Numbered from the stretch's first letter, positions 1 to 12,336 are shown. The stretch is DNA of 64,000 nt from Pseudopyrenochaeta lycopersici (GCA_003313425.1 NHZP01000032.1:248001-312000); one strand, 5' to 3'. Translations and numbers: made by a program. Notes: a model not told the origin generated them from the sequence alone.

Positions 1-2368
1 TAGGCACCGCACCGCTACAGACAGGTTCATTAGAGGCAGTCCTAATAGGAACAATTGTAATATCGTCCAGTGCGAACAGCGGCAGTCCAGCGGCAGCATT
101 GCAAGCAGCCTCAATCACAAGTCCCGCGTTGCTATTTGATCGAACAGTGTAAATACCTCGGCCAGTACCGACAACATGCCAGTTATTGGTAGTCGAACCG
201 GTGGGCCTTAGATCTCCCAAGACTTGGCCTTGGTAAGCAATCCTGAAGCGGCAATCGTTGGATGCACGATATGACTTGGCCCACATATTGATGGTGACCT
301 GTGTTCCCGCGGGGATGTTTGGCTGTTGTGTGAGCTGTATATTTGCGTTGCCACTGGAGGTAGTGCCACGGGCGAGAAGGCCGTATGATCCTGAGTGGGC
401 TGAGACATTTGACTGTGAGAAGGACAGTCTAGTGGAAGTATATACCCATCCCGCAGTGACTGGAGACTCAAAGTCACCATTTGAAACGTAGTTGGATGGC
501 GCGTTAATGCAGGGAGGAGTCGCAGATGAGCTCGGAGATGGGGTTAGCGTTGTGTATGTAGGAGATGATGCCGTTGAAGATACAGCTACGCTTGAAGATA
601 TTGACGAGAGTGAAGCTGTGGTGCTTGAAAGAGGAGACATTAAAGTAGATGATATGACTGAGGTCGACGATAAAGGACTAGTAGTGCTCGAGTCTGAAGG
701 TGTCTGGCTCGCGCTAGAGCTGGCACTTGAGCTTGGTGTCTCCTGGGTCGAGCTCGAGCTAGATGCTTGTGTAGAGCTAGAACTGGAATTGAAACTTGAA
801 CTTGGTGCCTCGGTGGAGCTGGAGCTGGAACTGGAACTTGGTATATTGGTAGAACTGGAGCTTGAGAACTGGGTGTAACTAGAGCTTGATAACTCGGCGG
901 AACTGGAGCTCGATATCTGGGTAGAACTGGAACTCGGTACCTCAGTAGAGCTGGAGCTGGTGTGGGAGTCGGATACCTGGGTGGAGCTAGAGCTGGAACT
1001 GAAACTTGATATATGGGTAGAACTGGAGCTTGATAACTCGGCGGAACTGGAGCTCGATATCTGGGTGGAACTGGAGCTCAATATCTGGGTAGAACTGGAG
1101 CTCGGTACCTCAGTAGAGCTGGAGCTGGAATGGGAGCTCGATACCTGGATGGAGCTAGAGCTGGAACTAGAGATTGGTGCCTCAGCAGAGCTGGAGCTGA
1201 AACTGGAACTTGGTATATAGGTAGAACTGGAACTCGATATCTGGGTGGAACTAGAGCTGGAGCTTAGTATCTCAGTGGAGCTAGAGCTGGAATAGGAGCT
1301 GGATAAATGCGTGAACCTAGAACTTGAGATCCGGGTGGAGCTAGAGCTGGAGCTTGGTGTAGTCGAAGCTATTAATGGACTAGCGCTAGAAAGTTCGGTG
1401 GAGCTAGAGCTTGAGGCTTTGGAGCTCGTTGTTGTACTCGCGGTGGAAGATTCTGTTGAGACAGAGCTTGAACCTGACCTTAGCTCTAGAGCACTTGAGC
1501 TTAAGGCTGAGGATGACATTGTGGAACTGAAACCCGGACCTGGAGACAATATCAAGAAAGAGAAAGCACCGTCACACTTTCCAAAGGTTGCCTGACAGTT
1601 GTCACCGCAATAGTCTTTGGTGCTCCCACAATAACCATATCTGGAAGCAATAAGTAAAAGATCGACTGCGCTGAGTTACATTACGTACTGCGAACAGCAA
1701 TCACCCCATTGGGATCCGATGCAGTTGAAGCCGCCTGCAGCACCCCGAGAAAGACCGCAGCGAGCATTTGTTGAGATTTTGATAGTAGGAGAGGGTGCAA
1801 CAGTAGTAGTAGAAGCGCGAGTAACTGTTGAGAGGGTGGTAGCGTCGCGAAGTGGAGAAGGAACAGGAGAATTGCAAGTTCCGAAGGCCGAATTGCATCC
1901 AGCACCGCACTACAAAACATAGTATTAGTGAAGAACTACGTTCAACAAACACAACTAATACGAATGCTTACGTATGCTGAAGTGCGACCGCACCATCCAT
2001 GACTGCTACAGCAATCACCGAAGGAGCTACCTTTGCAAGTCCTCCTATTCACACTACCGCATTTCCCGTCGGACGAGACTTGAATACCGCCGGGTGACGA
2101 AGAAGAGATAGAACAGGTTCCGTAACCGGCCTGGCAGCCATCACCACAATACGCCGCGGTGCTCCCACAGTAGCCGTGCCTAGAAGAATGTCAAATTGTG
2201 TATATCTCCAAAGCTTTCGAGTTCGACTGACTGGGAACAGCAGTTTCCAAATGAGCTACCCAGACAAGAAAGCCCGCGAGACTTGACACCACAGCTACCA
2301 GAGGTGCTGATTCTCTGCCCCTTGACTGTGACCAAGGCCACGAGGGCCCATAGAAGAATTGTGCGCAT
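1..2368 (-). CDS. Secreted CBM18 (x3) chitin-binding protein with Ser-rich stalk and C-terminal beta-sandwich-like domain (3' truncated by window)
   Basis: Four exons fit: 2232-2368, 1972-2179, 1689-1909 and 1-1640 (continuing off the left edge), with introns of 48-62 nt. The start gives a signal peptide (MRTILLWALVALVTVKGQ). Three hevein-like CBM18 modules follow, each with the CCS(Q/S)xG(Y/W)CG core and a closing C-G-x-x-C pattern. All three modules are interrupted by an intron at or just after that core. Next comes a long Ser/Thr stretch encoded by imperfect tandem repeats. The last part (from about position 510 leftward; NGDFES, a GWVY-type start, ALDDITI) resembles CBM4/9-like carbohydrate-binding beta-sandwiches; that family assignment is inference. 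The protein should sit in the wall or extracellularly and bind chitin oligomers. CBM18 proteins of plant- and animal-associated fungi often shield chitin. The C-terminus is not visible, so a GPI anchor or a further domain cannot be excluded. Confidence 0.85.
700..1500. repeat. Coding minisatellite of the CBM18 protein (Ser-rich stalk)
   Basis: Imperfect repeats of the type gagctggaactgg plus a variable spacer (ctcgatatctgggta-like or ctcggtacctcagta-like) run through this stretch. On the minus strand they encode runs of Ser broken by short Thr, Glu, Val and Gln spacers. In the other frames the same DNA gives spurious long plus-strand frames rich in Glu-Leu. Length changes in the array would alter stalk length without breaking the frame if they come in multiples of three. 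Confidence 0.8.
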
Positions 2369-5300
2369 AACGAACGTTCAGATCATATTATATTAGTATT
2401 AATTTGATACTTTGGTCGAATCAGAATGAGTGATGATTCGACGGTGTTTGGACACCGATCAAAGAAGCCCTAGTGAAAACGAGCGATGTTGAAAGGATTA
2501 TGAAGGTGTGCAGGGGAAACGCATGGTGAAGTTACGCGGGATTTGTCAGTGAGGTTCCGCGGAATCATTTAGTGCATGCTCTTAGTTCAAGGGCAATATC
2601 GGTCTGACTGCAGCGTGCCCCGTCGCAAGCGATAGTTACAACAATAGAATAAACAATCCAAGTTCTAGATTCCGATTGCTGTATCTAGAAAGGTGATGGT
2701 TCGATGAGGCTGACCTTAGCGCGCACTTAGGTCAGATAAGCGAGCGACCATTGTCCACAGCTCTGCCCCTGTGGCTTTTCAGCTCATGAACATCAAGCCT
2801 CTAGCGCCAGCAAAGTGGACTAATACGCTCGTTTAGGAAATGAGGGTGAAGAAAAAGGCAAGCTCAATCATGTCCTTGCTCCGGTAGCTTCCTGCGAATT
2901 TGACGAAGAAAGCGGAAAATTTTGACGAAGAAAGGATCGAAGATAAAGATTCGTGCACTGCATTGGGTCAGGATATCTGGTGTGGGTGTTGTTCATGCTT
3001 ATATTCATGATTCTCGATTCTCTATTACCATGGTGCACCATCAACCTCGACCAACGCCACTCCTCGGCAATGGCTTCTTTGCGCCATACTGCTGTAGCGC
3101 TAATATCTCTCCGCAAAATCGTCAGTCCATTCTTCTCATCCTCTTTGACGTGACATATGCCCTCCCTGCCCAACTTAGCACACTTGTCATACAATGGCTG
3201 TCACTAGCTACGGTCTTCGATGACTAGCAGTGCTCACTGTCGCCTAACGAGATCATGTCTCATCAAGTCTACTGTCATTCTGCGTACAGGGTGACCTGCA
3301 GCTTCCTCCCATAAACTGTGTCATGCTGATTTCTCGGCGCTGTCACTATCGAGAAGTGCACTATGATCACCATTCACGTCACCATCGCATGGACTGTCTA
3401 CGCCTTTTTCTGACAAGCAAGTCGCCTCGCCCGCAATTGGATTGCAGCGACCCGCAGTGGCCAAGTTTCACTATGCCGTCGCCTTCATCGAGCTTTCCGG
3501 CAAAGACCTCCTCTTTGGCATGACCTGAACCTAGTTTTATTTTGAAACCTCTTTATCCTTATTATAAGAGCTAGATGTAGGAGCCGATAGGGTCGCAAAT
3601 AACAGCGGATGTCCTGGGAGGCTGCGATTCGCGCGGCTGGCATCACGGTATTCCATACGGTATTGCGGGGTTTCGAATTGCCGATACCCTCCACATAGGC
3701 GATTTCTCGTAGTTTTTTATAGTAGTATTACCAAAAATAAATTGTGCATAAGCCTGGATGAGAGTGATGTGCGCTACTAAAAAGAAACACACTCTGAGTT
3801 CGGTACCCTGGCTGTCACAAAAAGCCCTTGCCTGTATATAGCGCGAATCGTGTAAAGTAAAATACGATATATGCGAAATGTGCTACGTTGTTGAGCGAAG
3901 CTATCCGGTAGGCTTCGATCCGAAGTATCAGCTCGTGTGGCAACCCTGCATAAACGGAGCGCCATACGCAGCCTCATGGCGGTCCATGACTTCTAATGAG
4001 GCCGATTCGGTTCTAAGGCGTATTGAAGAGCATTCCAGGGGTCGGGAAAACAGGAAAGCCTGGTGTTTACTCTATAATTCACAGGGCAGGTTTTCGCCGT
4101 AAGATATCACTCCTCGTAAATCAGGCGGCAGGGTGTCTATACGATGTATTTTCTTTGTATAGTAGTGCTATAAAGTGCGCCTCTTTATCACGGAACAATT
4201 CCCATAAGGGACAAAATTACAGGTACTTAGACTTCGCAGCGGTGCTACAACCTGTAGGCGTCTTAGATTATCTATACCTCCTCAACTTTATATTAGGGCT
4301 ACTTCTAAGTCTATATATATCTACCTATACAAAAACAACAGTAGCGTAGATACCCTCCCTCTAGATCTCCGAAAACACCCTCTTCATCACAATAACGGAC
4401 GTCGCACAATACAGGACTGCCACAATCATTTCCCTCTGTCGCAAAATATGCACAGCTTCTATATACGACTAAGAATCCAATAGGGTCTCCTAGGACCTTT
4501 GACAAGCTGTGAGCGCTGGCCTGCAGACTGATTCCCACTCAGGCTGGTACTTTTGTAGTAGGCGCTCCAGTCAAAAATGCTGCCATGATCTTGATGGCTC
4601 AATGTTTACCGGGACTGAATTACCTAATAGGCCACCAATCAGCATGCTTCCCTGTGCTGACGCCTAAAGGTTGCGAGCTTAACTTCATGACAGCTATCGA
4701 TGACAATCCTGGCATCACTCACAATCAACCTTCCCACAACGCTAAATTTAGCTGCATGAATGTATCGCGGTATCACCACAGGTCGATAAACACAATAATC
4801 ACAAGAAATGACATGGGTGTGTGCGACGGGTCTGGCAGGTTCCTTAAGGTAGCACACAGTCAAGTATGAGGGTCAGCACTGTAAGCCAGGCAGGGATGTG
4901 TTCACATATTTTTACGCGTATGACCCCGTCTATAATCTACACACCGCTGTCACCCCATCCGGGCCTCGGGCGCTCTCCAGAATTCCACGTATTACATCTA
5001 ATAATGTTTCGTTTGCTAGTACTGCTTCCGACCACGTTTCGCCTTTCCCTTAACCTAGCTTCTTTAGTTCTGAAGCAACGCCAGCCTAAACTTCGACAGC
5101 TATACAGTTCCGCAAGATCACTCTTAGATTACTAATACCCTTTAGAACTCTATTTAGGATGAAATGAAAACGAAATACATTTAACCTACGCTGCGAGAAT
5201 ATTTTTCTTAGTTAACACGCTAGTCCTTGCAGAATTGAGTAAAGAAAACAATTGCTCCTTCTAAATTAGATTTCTACCAAATTAGTACAGCTGTTCTACC

Positions 5301-5405
5301 ACCTCGCGATACGCACTCTTCGATAGACCAAATACTGCCACATCCCAGGGCTCGTTACAAATTGTTAACTAGTCTGTGAAAGCATCACGACTCTTCAGCT
5401 ATAGT
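2369..5405. other. Gene-poor interval, no supported gene
   Basis: Only short unconserved open frames occur on either strand. I recognise no domain, and no splice-consistent multi-exon model emerged. The part from about 4140 to 5300 is richer in AT and in TA dinucleotides than flanking genes, as in old RIP-mutated repeats of ascomycetes, but no transposon protein can be read. Confidence 0.5.
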
Positions 5406-6642
5406 TCAATTCAATGGTTTCTTTCCCACCATTAAGCACATAGGCGTAAAAAGCTTCTCTCGACCTCCAGCTACTAGAGCGTCTCCGCCTTTTGCCATGC
5501 TGTCTCCGGTTTTCTGGCTACCCATTGGTGCAAGAGACAATCTTTCCATAGCACCACAGAAGCCATGAACAATAGTTCGGCACAATCTTGTCATTCGAAA
5601 AATTGTGGGAAAGTCCCAAATGCTTTGCATCATGGAGAAGTCTCCCGCCAGAGGGTAGTACCAAGGGATGGAGCTAGACCGCTCAGCGAGATCTTCATGA
5701 TGCAGCATTTCAAAACCTGCCGTCGCCATTGAATTGAGCGCCACCGATTTCTTTTCCATGTTTGAGATCCCGTTCCCTTCCTCGATATCTAGGCGAATCT
5801 GTCTGTGACGTGGGTTCTCATTATCGTAAGTACCGGTCATGACCCATTCGTAGACACCAAAAACGCCTCCTGGTTTGAGAACCCGGAAGATTTCAGAGTA
5901 GACGCTGTGGAGAGAAGGAGCATGAACAGTCGCCTCAATTGCGTAAACAGCATCGAACGAATTGTCTGCGAAAGGCATTTGCTATACGTTAGAAAATTAG
6001 TAACTACTATAACTTGACTGGAACAATTTAGACGAACCATAAAATCTCCCTTTACGAACTTGAGCTTATGGGATAGACCCTCTGTTTCAGCGTAATGTGT
6101 CGCTCTCTGGATCTGGTAGTTATTGTTGTTTAGACCAACAACATGAGCACCGGTGAACTTGGCAATCTCTCTAGCAGGTCCACCAACTCCGCATCCTACA
6201 TCGAGTACTGCCGTGTTTTCACGAATATCCATTCTATGTGCTAGATAATGCTCATGGCGAGCAATTGCTTGACGGAAGGGCTCGCCAACTGAGAAACAGC
6301 AGAAATGGAAGGATTGACCCCAGCCATATTCATAGAAGTCAGTCGCAAGGTTATAATATCTACAGAGTTTAATAGTTAGAACTGAAACCTTAAGAGACAA
6401 GAACCTTACTGTCGCGTCAATGTGGCGTATTCGGTCCTACGCTGCTCTCTCATGTCTTCCGTCTCCGTCGCCGCTGTTTTGTCATCCCAGTGTTTGAAGT
6501 ACTCTTCAACAGCTAATTTCTGGGATTCACTGTTTTTCTGAAATAGCGCAGTCAGGCCGCCCCGTGCTTTTGCAGACTTGCCGTGCATAGCCTTGTTGAA
6601 AGAAGCATCCCGCTCATGGTCCTCTTTCTCAAGAATTGCCAT
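5406..6642 (-). CDS. ERG6: Sterol 24-C-methyltransferase (ERG6-like)
   Basis: Three exons fit: 6410-6642, 6038-6359 and 5406-5981, giving 376 aa, the usual length of fungal ERG6. The enzyme transfers methyl from S-adenosylmethionine to C-24 of the sterol side chain in ergosterol synthesis. Visible marks are the sterol-binding YEYGWG block, the SAM motif [25 protein letters not shown] and [22 protein letters not shown] and IPWYYPL follow, and the C-terminal block LFTPM is present. Both introns are phase-consistent with these motifs. No other sterol gene is nearby and the flanks are gene-poor, so this may be a second copy beside a housekeeping ERG6. The gene symbol names the family, not proven orthology. 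Confidence 0.9.
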
Positions 6643-8230
6643 CGCCGAAATCTGCAGATTAACAATTAGAGAATGGAAATTATATAGCTCAGAATCGTTA
6701 AGGAGTGCTGACGTAGGAAGACTATTTATCGTTAGGAAATTACAAAACCCCTAAAATCAACTTTAGTACTGCTAATGCGCGGGCTGGGTAGGGTCTGGGT
6801 CACCGCACAGGAGCTAAGTTGATTGGCTGGTTGAATCCCGGTTATCGTACAGGAGCCAGGTTGATTGGCTGCTAGCATCTTCATTGAAACACTGTTCAAT
6901 GTTTGTCGGCATATAATATAATGTGATTCAGTAAATTCAGTAATATGAAGAGGCCCGGAGCACAGCTGGGGAAACACTCTCTGAGATTTTCATATTCACG
7001 GCTTCTATATCGTTTCATGCTACTATGAAGCCTTCCTAAAACCTATGTACCTTTTTTATTTTATTATCGTCTTAATATTCTGCGATTATTAAGGGTTTCT
7101 TAAGATAATACCAATGTCAATAACTATTGTTAGCTAAATTATCATTAGCTCGAGACACTCACCACTTACCGATACACATTTAACTACGGTTGCTAGAGTA
7201 TGCTTCAGACCGGCGCCCTGATAGCCCGATAAGGAATAAGCTTGAGTGCATGCAAAGTATGCAATATATGTGATGCACACAGTCTTTAAGTATAGAGTAA
7301 ACTTAAGATGGTTTTCGCAGATAAAGTATTTTCGACAAAAAAGTAGTTATAAGTACCAAGTAAGCTAAATAACGTAACAAGGTTGATCGTAACGCCCTTC
7401 CAAAGTTGAGATGTGAGATCTGTATACATGCGTTTTACGCTCGATAGGGACTTTCACTGCTACCGACAGTTTCTTGGCCAGACTGGCGATAGCTGCCAAA
7501 GGTTCCTATCAACCACGTGCTCTAACCTGCATCGTGGCCTTATGCGCCCATCCTCAAAGATATTTTGTTCCAACTATGATTCGAACAGAGTCACCCAACT
7601 TCGAAATGGTAGATTCGAAGGTCGCAGATGGAGTCATCACGTCATCAAGGACCTCATCAATATAAGCGTGGCGAAGCTATCATCTGGACCAGTGTCACGT
7701 GAAGACGATTAGTGATTAGCGAACTTAGTCTCGTCAGGAATTACTTCAGTGTGTAAGTCATGATTCATGGACCGATTCAGATCACGGTATATTTATATAT
7801 ATACAATTTCTCGGCCCTAGGGAGAAACTCTGCAATGAGAATACTTCTGATCGGAAGCCCCTAATCTACACTCACCTAAGATGCGATTGGATTAGAAAGA
7901 CAAGCTGAAGCATGAAAGATTGCCGTAGACAGATTTGACCCCACTGGATGCAACGCTGCGTATTTTTTTCCCCTGATATCAGGCATATGTGTAGTATAAA
8001 AGGGATGGGAATTTCTGTATCACCTTTTCTACCCTCAAACACTGAATTGGAAATTATTTTTCTGTTACTTCATTTGTTTCGCTACAAAGGGATGTACGTT
8101 AGGAGTAAGGTTTCCCGATATGAGTAAAACAGGAAGTAATAGTAGATTTGAAAATAAATGCATTTACTCTAGAGTTTCAAAGTCGAGGTAACTATATTTT
8201 GCTTTATTTCTGTTACATTGTACCGAATAC
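6643..8230. other. AT-rich intergenic interval, no supported gene
   Basis: Upstream of the ERG6-like gene and downstream of the GH43 gene. Only short unconserved open frames are present. A TATA-like tataaaa lies near 7996, but no convincing gene follows it on that strand. The ERG6 promoter should lie at the low-coordinate end of this interval. Confidence 0.5.
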
Positions 8231-9362
8231 TCACTCTCCAGAAGGGCCAGTAAGTGTGGTTCCAAGCTTTGCCGGCGAGCCAAAGTTTGGTGTGCCATTG
8301 GAATTCCAGTTCACTTTCTGCGCCATAGTGTATCTATTCCCATCACACGCACCGGTGCTAGTAGCAGTAGCGTGATACACGTTCCAGATCTCAGTGCCAT
8401 CAGGACTCGTGAAGAACCTGTTTCATTGTCAGACTAGCCCAAATATCTTCAAATCGATCTTGATTGCTCACCCATTATGACCCGGTCCATAGTTACCGTT
8501 GGCACTCGTCAAGAAAGGACCTGTTTTACTCCAGCTGCTTCCCAATGCCGGATCGCCGCTACCGTTCCATGTCAACAGGCCTAGGCTGTAGTTCGGCGTC
8601 CAGCAGAAACTAGCCGAGTATGCAATGTATGTCTTACCACCATGATACATCGCTGCTGGACCCTCCATCACAGGGCTGCCGTTCTTTTCCCAGGACTGAG
8701 TGGGCTGCGAGAGGACTTTGGTAGCGCCGATTTTGCCAGGTGCCGTGAGCGGCGCAATGCATAAAGATTGAAGACTGTTGGACATGCAAGACCATGCGAA
8801 ATAGTTGCCCCAGGAGCTGAAGCGAATGATGCTGCCGTCGATGCCCCAGGTTGTAGTAAGTTGTGCGTGATACGAATAAGATCCGAAAGGGTCGGCGCCG
8901 CCTATGCATATATGAGTCCTTGACCATTTGAAACAGTATGAAGAGCTTACCTTTCAAGACATACGGACGCTGCAGGTCCAGGTTGGCCGAGCCACCCGCT
9001 GTATAGTAGATGTACCATATACCATCAAAGTAATGCAACTCTGGCTGTTCAATTTATCAGTAGCAATCCTTGTATCATTCTTATGCTCGCCAAGTACTGA
9101 CCGCCCACATATTGCAACACCTATTCGCGTTCGAATCCGTCCATACGGTCTTCGTCTCACCAGTCTTCAACCCACCCAGTGTCTTTGCCCTCGTAATCCT
9201 CAGATCCGACCATGTCGTAGTCATCATGTAGTAGTAGCCTCCACTCCACGCAATATGCGGGTCCGAGCCATCCCTTTGCTTCAACGGGTTCGTGAAGCTC
9301 GCTGCGCTGACAAGGGACGAAAGTGCAAGCACGCACGTGCCGATAGCTTGGAAGATCTTCAT
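8231..9362 (-). CDS. Secreted GH43 glycosidase, probable exo-alpha-1,5-L-arabinofuranosidase
   Basis: Four exons fit: 9102-9362, 8951-9044, 8472-8901 and 8231-8417, giving 323 aa. The signal peptide ends near SSLVSA (residue 20). The five-bladed propeller family GH43 is shown by DGSDPHI, with the base Asp near residue 34. CNMWAPELHYFDGIWYIYYTAG follows across the first splice. WGIDGSII carries the pKa-modulating Asp near 140, and VMEGPAAM the acid Glu near 198. The sequence style matches fungal GH43 proteins annotated as exo-alpha-(1->5)-L-arabinofuranosidases that act on arabinan side chains of pectin. It stops soon after the catalytic domain and has no carbohydrate-binding module. Exact substrate is inferred. 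Confidence 0.88.
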
Positions 9363-9998
9363 GCTAGCACGGAACAGTTGGGTAGCGTGTAGTCAGAATA
9401 AAGTGCGCGAAAATAGAACATCAGAGTCATCCTTATAGCAAGCATCGGCATTGCGAGCGACGAAACAAAAGCCGGACTCAATGCCGCCGTTCTACATGAA
9501 ATCTTTGAGTATTTCATTCGTTCCACGAATGGGGCTTTCGGAAGGAATTGCCCTGGGCTAGATAAATTGACAGTTCAAGGCCATGTTCGTAAACCAGTGC
9601 GCACGTGGAGTCGGCGAGGAGGCCGAGTTACAGTCGTAGGGATGAATGGGCTCCGATTGGTGCAAATAGTCGTGGCGTCCCCGCATTAGGAAATTCACCG
9701 CCCCACAGATAACTTTGTCCTTCTGTGCTCACATTTGGCATGCCGGCTGCAGAGATGGCCCCAGGTCTGCCTTGGATATTCGATACAATGATACTATAAG
9801 TTCTTAGGGGAAGCCTTGCGGGAGCTGTTTTGCTTCAAATCTGGCTTAGGTTTGCCATCTTCCTTTACATGAAACACCACCCCGCACGTTGCTCTATATC
9901 CATTTTCAGCCTTATGCCATCAGACTTCCGAAAGTCGAACGCGTATTGGCGTACCATGTAACCTAGCTCAAAGTTACACAGTATCTATCGTTTCCCGA
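9363..9998. other. Intergenic interval, GH43 promoter side
   Basis: This carries the upstream region of the GH43 gene and the 3' flank of the SDR gene. I see no coding sequence and no motif that I can assign with confidence. Confidence 0.4.
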
Positions 9999-10944
9999 CT
10001 AACCGTTTACACTCGCACTTTTAGGCATCCCAATTCCAACTGCCGCTGTCGCACCTGCATCGACTGGCAGTACTGCACCAGTGATCCAACGTGCATGATC
10101 GCTAGCCAAGAACGTAACTGCACATGCTGCGTCCCATCCATTTCCTTCAGTTCCTAGTAGACTCCTCTTTTTTCGAGCTTCGCGAGCTTCTTCGCTCATA
10201 CCGGCTGCATACATCATCGGAGTGTATAACATCTTAGGGAATGTAAGCAAAAGGGTCTTTATCAATTGGAAATGGACTTACACCAGGACAAACACAATTA
10301 ACTCTAATACCATCAATTGCATGATGTGCCGCCATCGCTCTCGTCATATTGACCACTGCGCCCTTGCTCGTTGGATATAGCAAATGAGGTGTCCCACCCT
10401 TCAGACCAGCTACCGATCCCATGTTCACGATACTACCCCTTACTTCACCCTCGTTCCTCTGCATCGCTGGTATGCAGTACTTCGCCATCTGTACCATACT
10501 GCTGACATTGATCTCAAGTCCCTTCGTCCATGCCTCCATGTCAACGTCAACAGCAGTGCCCGGGGCACCACCAACCCCTACGTTATTCACCAAAATGTCT
10601 ACTCTCCCAAACTCTTTTAGCGCGGTCTGTACAGCTGTTTCGCAATCTGAAGCCTTGGTGACATCAGATTTCAAAGGTATTGACTTGCCACGATTAGGTT
10701 TTGATGAGATTATTTCTACCGTCTTTTCCGCCCACTCGAGGTTAAGGTCTAAACAAAGGACATTGCAACCTTCATCGGCTAGCATGATTGATATTGCGCG
10801 ACCGTTTCCAATGCCTTCGCCTGCACAGCCAGCGCCTGTAACGATAGCGACCTTCCCTTCCAGGCCGCGTGACGGTGGCTCTGAAGATATCTCTGCCATC
10901 CTAGAAACAATTTTCCTGGAAGATGTTAGACAATGACGCACCAA
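9999..10944 (-). CDS. Short-chain dehydrogenase/reductase (classical SDR)
   Basis: Two exons fit: 10282-10944 and 9999-10232, with a 49-nt phase-0 intron. The protein is 298 aa from the first ATG, or 283 aa from a second in-frame ATG at 10899, which gives the usual short lead into the Rossmann fold and may be the true start. The NAD(P)-binding motif is TGAGCAGEGIG. The structural motif is NNVG instead of NNAG. The catalytic part reads SIVNMGSVAG with Tyr-x-x-x-Lys in YPTSK, and PG closes the exon. Asp at the end of beta-2 (LCLDLN) suggests preference for NAD(H). The substrate is unknown. It is divergently arranged with the carboxylesterase-like gene at 11269, so shared regulation is plausible. 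Confidence 0.88.
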
Positions 10945-11268
10945 TGTGCAGACACACGTCGACTGGCGCGTGAAATGGCCGGGCTTTCAGTGGAGGAAGT
11001 AGGCTGGCTGTAAAGACGCATCTTCAATCCGACTTACTACCGTGCAATAATGCTCGTGTTTTGGTGATTTTAGGGGCCGATTCGGCAGCCGAGCAGCGTG
11101 GGGCTTGTGAAGAGTGAACCTCGGTCTGGTGCGGGGCTGCGCTAGTAAGAGGGGGCAGTGCAGAATGTCAGCGTAGCAAAAGTACAGCCATAAGTACATT
11201 TGAACCTCACCACAAGCTTCTCGTCCTCTACACAGAGACATAAAAATATCTTACTATTTACATCGACC
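10945..11268. promoter_or_regulatory. Divergent promoter between SDR and alpha/beta hydrolase
   Basis: The two genes are transcribed away from each other across about 325 bp, or about 370 bp if the second SDR ATG is used. Such spacing allows one bidirectional promoter. No transcription-factor site is called. The hydrolase ATG has a good fungal context (cgaccATGgc). Confidence 0.45.
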
Positions 11269-12336
11269 ATGGCTCTAGACTTCTCTCAATATGGCGGCCC
11301 GTCCGAAGAATGGCTGGCGGTCGAAAAGACGCTTCCTGCATTGACATTCGATATCAAGGCGGATCCAGTTGCGCTGAGGTCGGCTGTCAACTCTGAACGG
11401 GAGAATCGAACGGCTGCGGTGATGGCTGAATTGGGAGCACATGTCCATACCGTCGATTACTCTATCCCTACACGCGACGGCTCAACTATAGAAGCTCGGA
11501 CCTACCGATACGTGAAGGCCGAGAAATCCGAGAAGCTCCCAGTCTACATTTACTTTCACGGCGGGGGCTTTATCTTTGGATCGCTTGACAGCGAAAACGC
11601 TACTTGTGCGCAGACAGCCATCAATACTGGCGCCATCGTGCTGAATGTCAATTATCGTCACACACCTGAGCATACATTTCCGACAGCGTGGTACGACTCA
11701 CAAGACGCATTCGCATGGCTACATAAGAACATAGACAAAGTGGGCGGCGATTCTTCTAAGGTACTAGTTGGCGGCGTCTCTGCAGGCGGCCAACTTGCTG
11801 CTTCTCTCACACTCGAGAAGCACCTCGGCAAGAGCGAAGTTTTGAAAGGCCTCCCAGAGATTGCGGGTCAGATCCTGATCATTCCTTGCCTCGCTTCTCC
11901 GAGTACATACGACCAGGGGCCTGGCAAGAAGCTGAAGGTTTCCTCGTACGTTGAAAATGAATTCGCTCCCGTGCTACCCAAAACGACTGTGGAATTCTTC
12001 ACGGGTCTTTTGAAGGTTGACTCCCCTGATTTCAAGGATACGAAGGTCAACATTGTAAATGCGACAGAGGATGAGGTAAAAGGTTTGCCCCCAGCGGTAT
12101 TTGGTATCGCTGGATTGGATCCTTTACGAGATGAGGCATTGCTGTATGCAAAACTGCTATCAGAGGCCAATGTCCCAACGGAGATTCGGTTGTTCAAGGG
12201 AGTGCCTCATGGCCACCGGCGATTTGGAGCCGCCCTAAAGGCGTCCGAGCACTGGGATCAATGCGTGGATGAGGGTATACTTTGGGCGCTGTCAAAGCCT
12301 ACAGCTACCGGAAAGTTCGAGGTCAAAGTACCCTAG
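11269..12336 (+). CDS. Alpha/beta hydrolase, hormone-sensitive-lipase/esterase type
   Basis: Intronless, 355 aa from the ATG at 11269. An earlier in-frame ATG at 11200 would add 23 low-complexity residues and has poorer context. The oxyanion-hole motif FHGGGF, the nucleophile elbow GVSAGG and the late GLDPLRDE and HGHRRF blocks place it in the HGGG (HSL/GDXG) esterase family. Catalysis would use Ser of GVSAG, Asp of LDPLRD and His of PHGH. There is no signal peptide, so it is probably cytosolic. It would hydrolyse small acyl esters; the substrate is unknown. It pairs head-to-head with the SDR gene, perhaps for catabolism of one compound. Confidence 0.9.
   Translation: MALDFSQYGGPSEEWLAVEKTLPALTFDIKADPVALRSAVNSERENRTAAVMAELGAHVHTVDYSIPTRDGSTIEARTYRYVKAEKSEKLPVYIYFHGGGFIFGSLDSENATCAQTAINTGAIVLNVNYRHTPEHTFPTAWYDSQDAFAWLHKNIDKVGGDSSKVLVGGVSAGGQLAASLTLEKHLGKSEVLKGLPEIAGQILIIPCLASPSTYDQGPGKKLKVSSYVENEFAPVLPKTTVEFFTGLLKVDSPDFKDTKVNIVNATEDEVKGLPPAVFGIAGLDPLRDEALLYAKLLSEANVPTEIRLFKGVPHGHRRFGAALKASEHWDQCVDEGILWALSKPTATGKFEVKVP

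Noticed and set aside
492..1595. Long plus-strand frames rich in Glu-Leu
   Set aside because: They are the antisense reading of the Ser-rich stalk of the minus-strand CBM18 gene. The minus frame has a signal peptide, CBM18 domains and consistent introns.
3878..4349. Overlapping plus-strand frames in the left gene-poor region
   Set aside because: No recognisable domain, no splice-consistent extension and AT-rich decayed-looking context.
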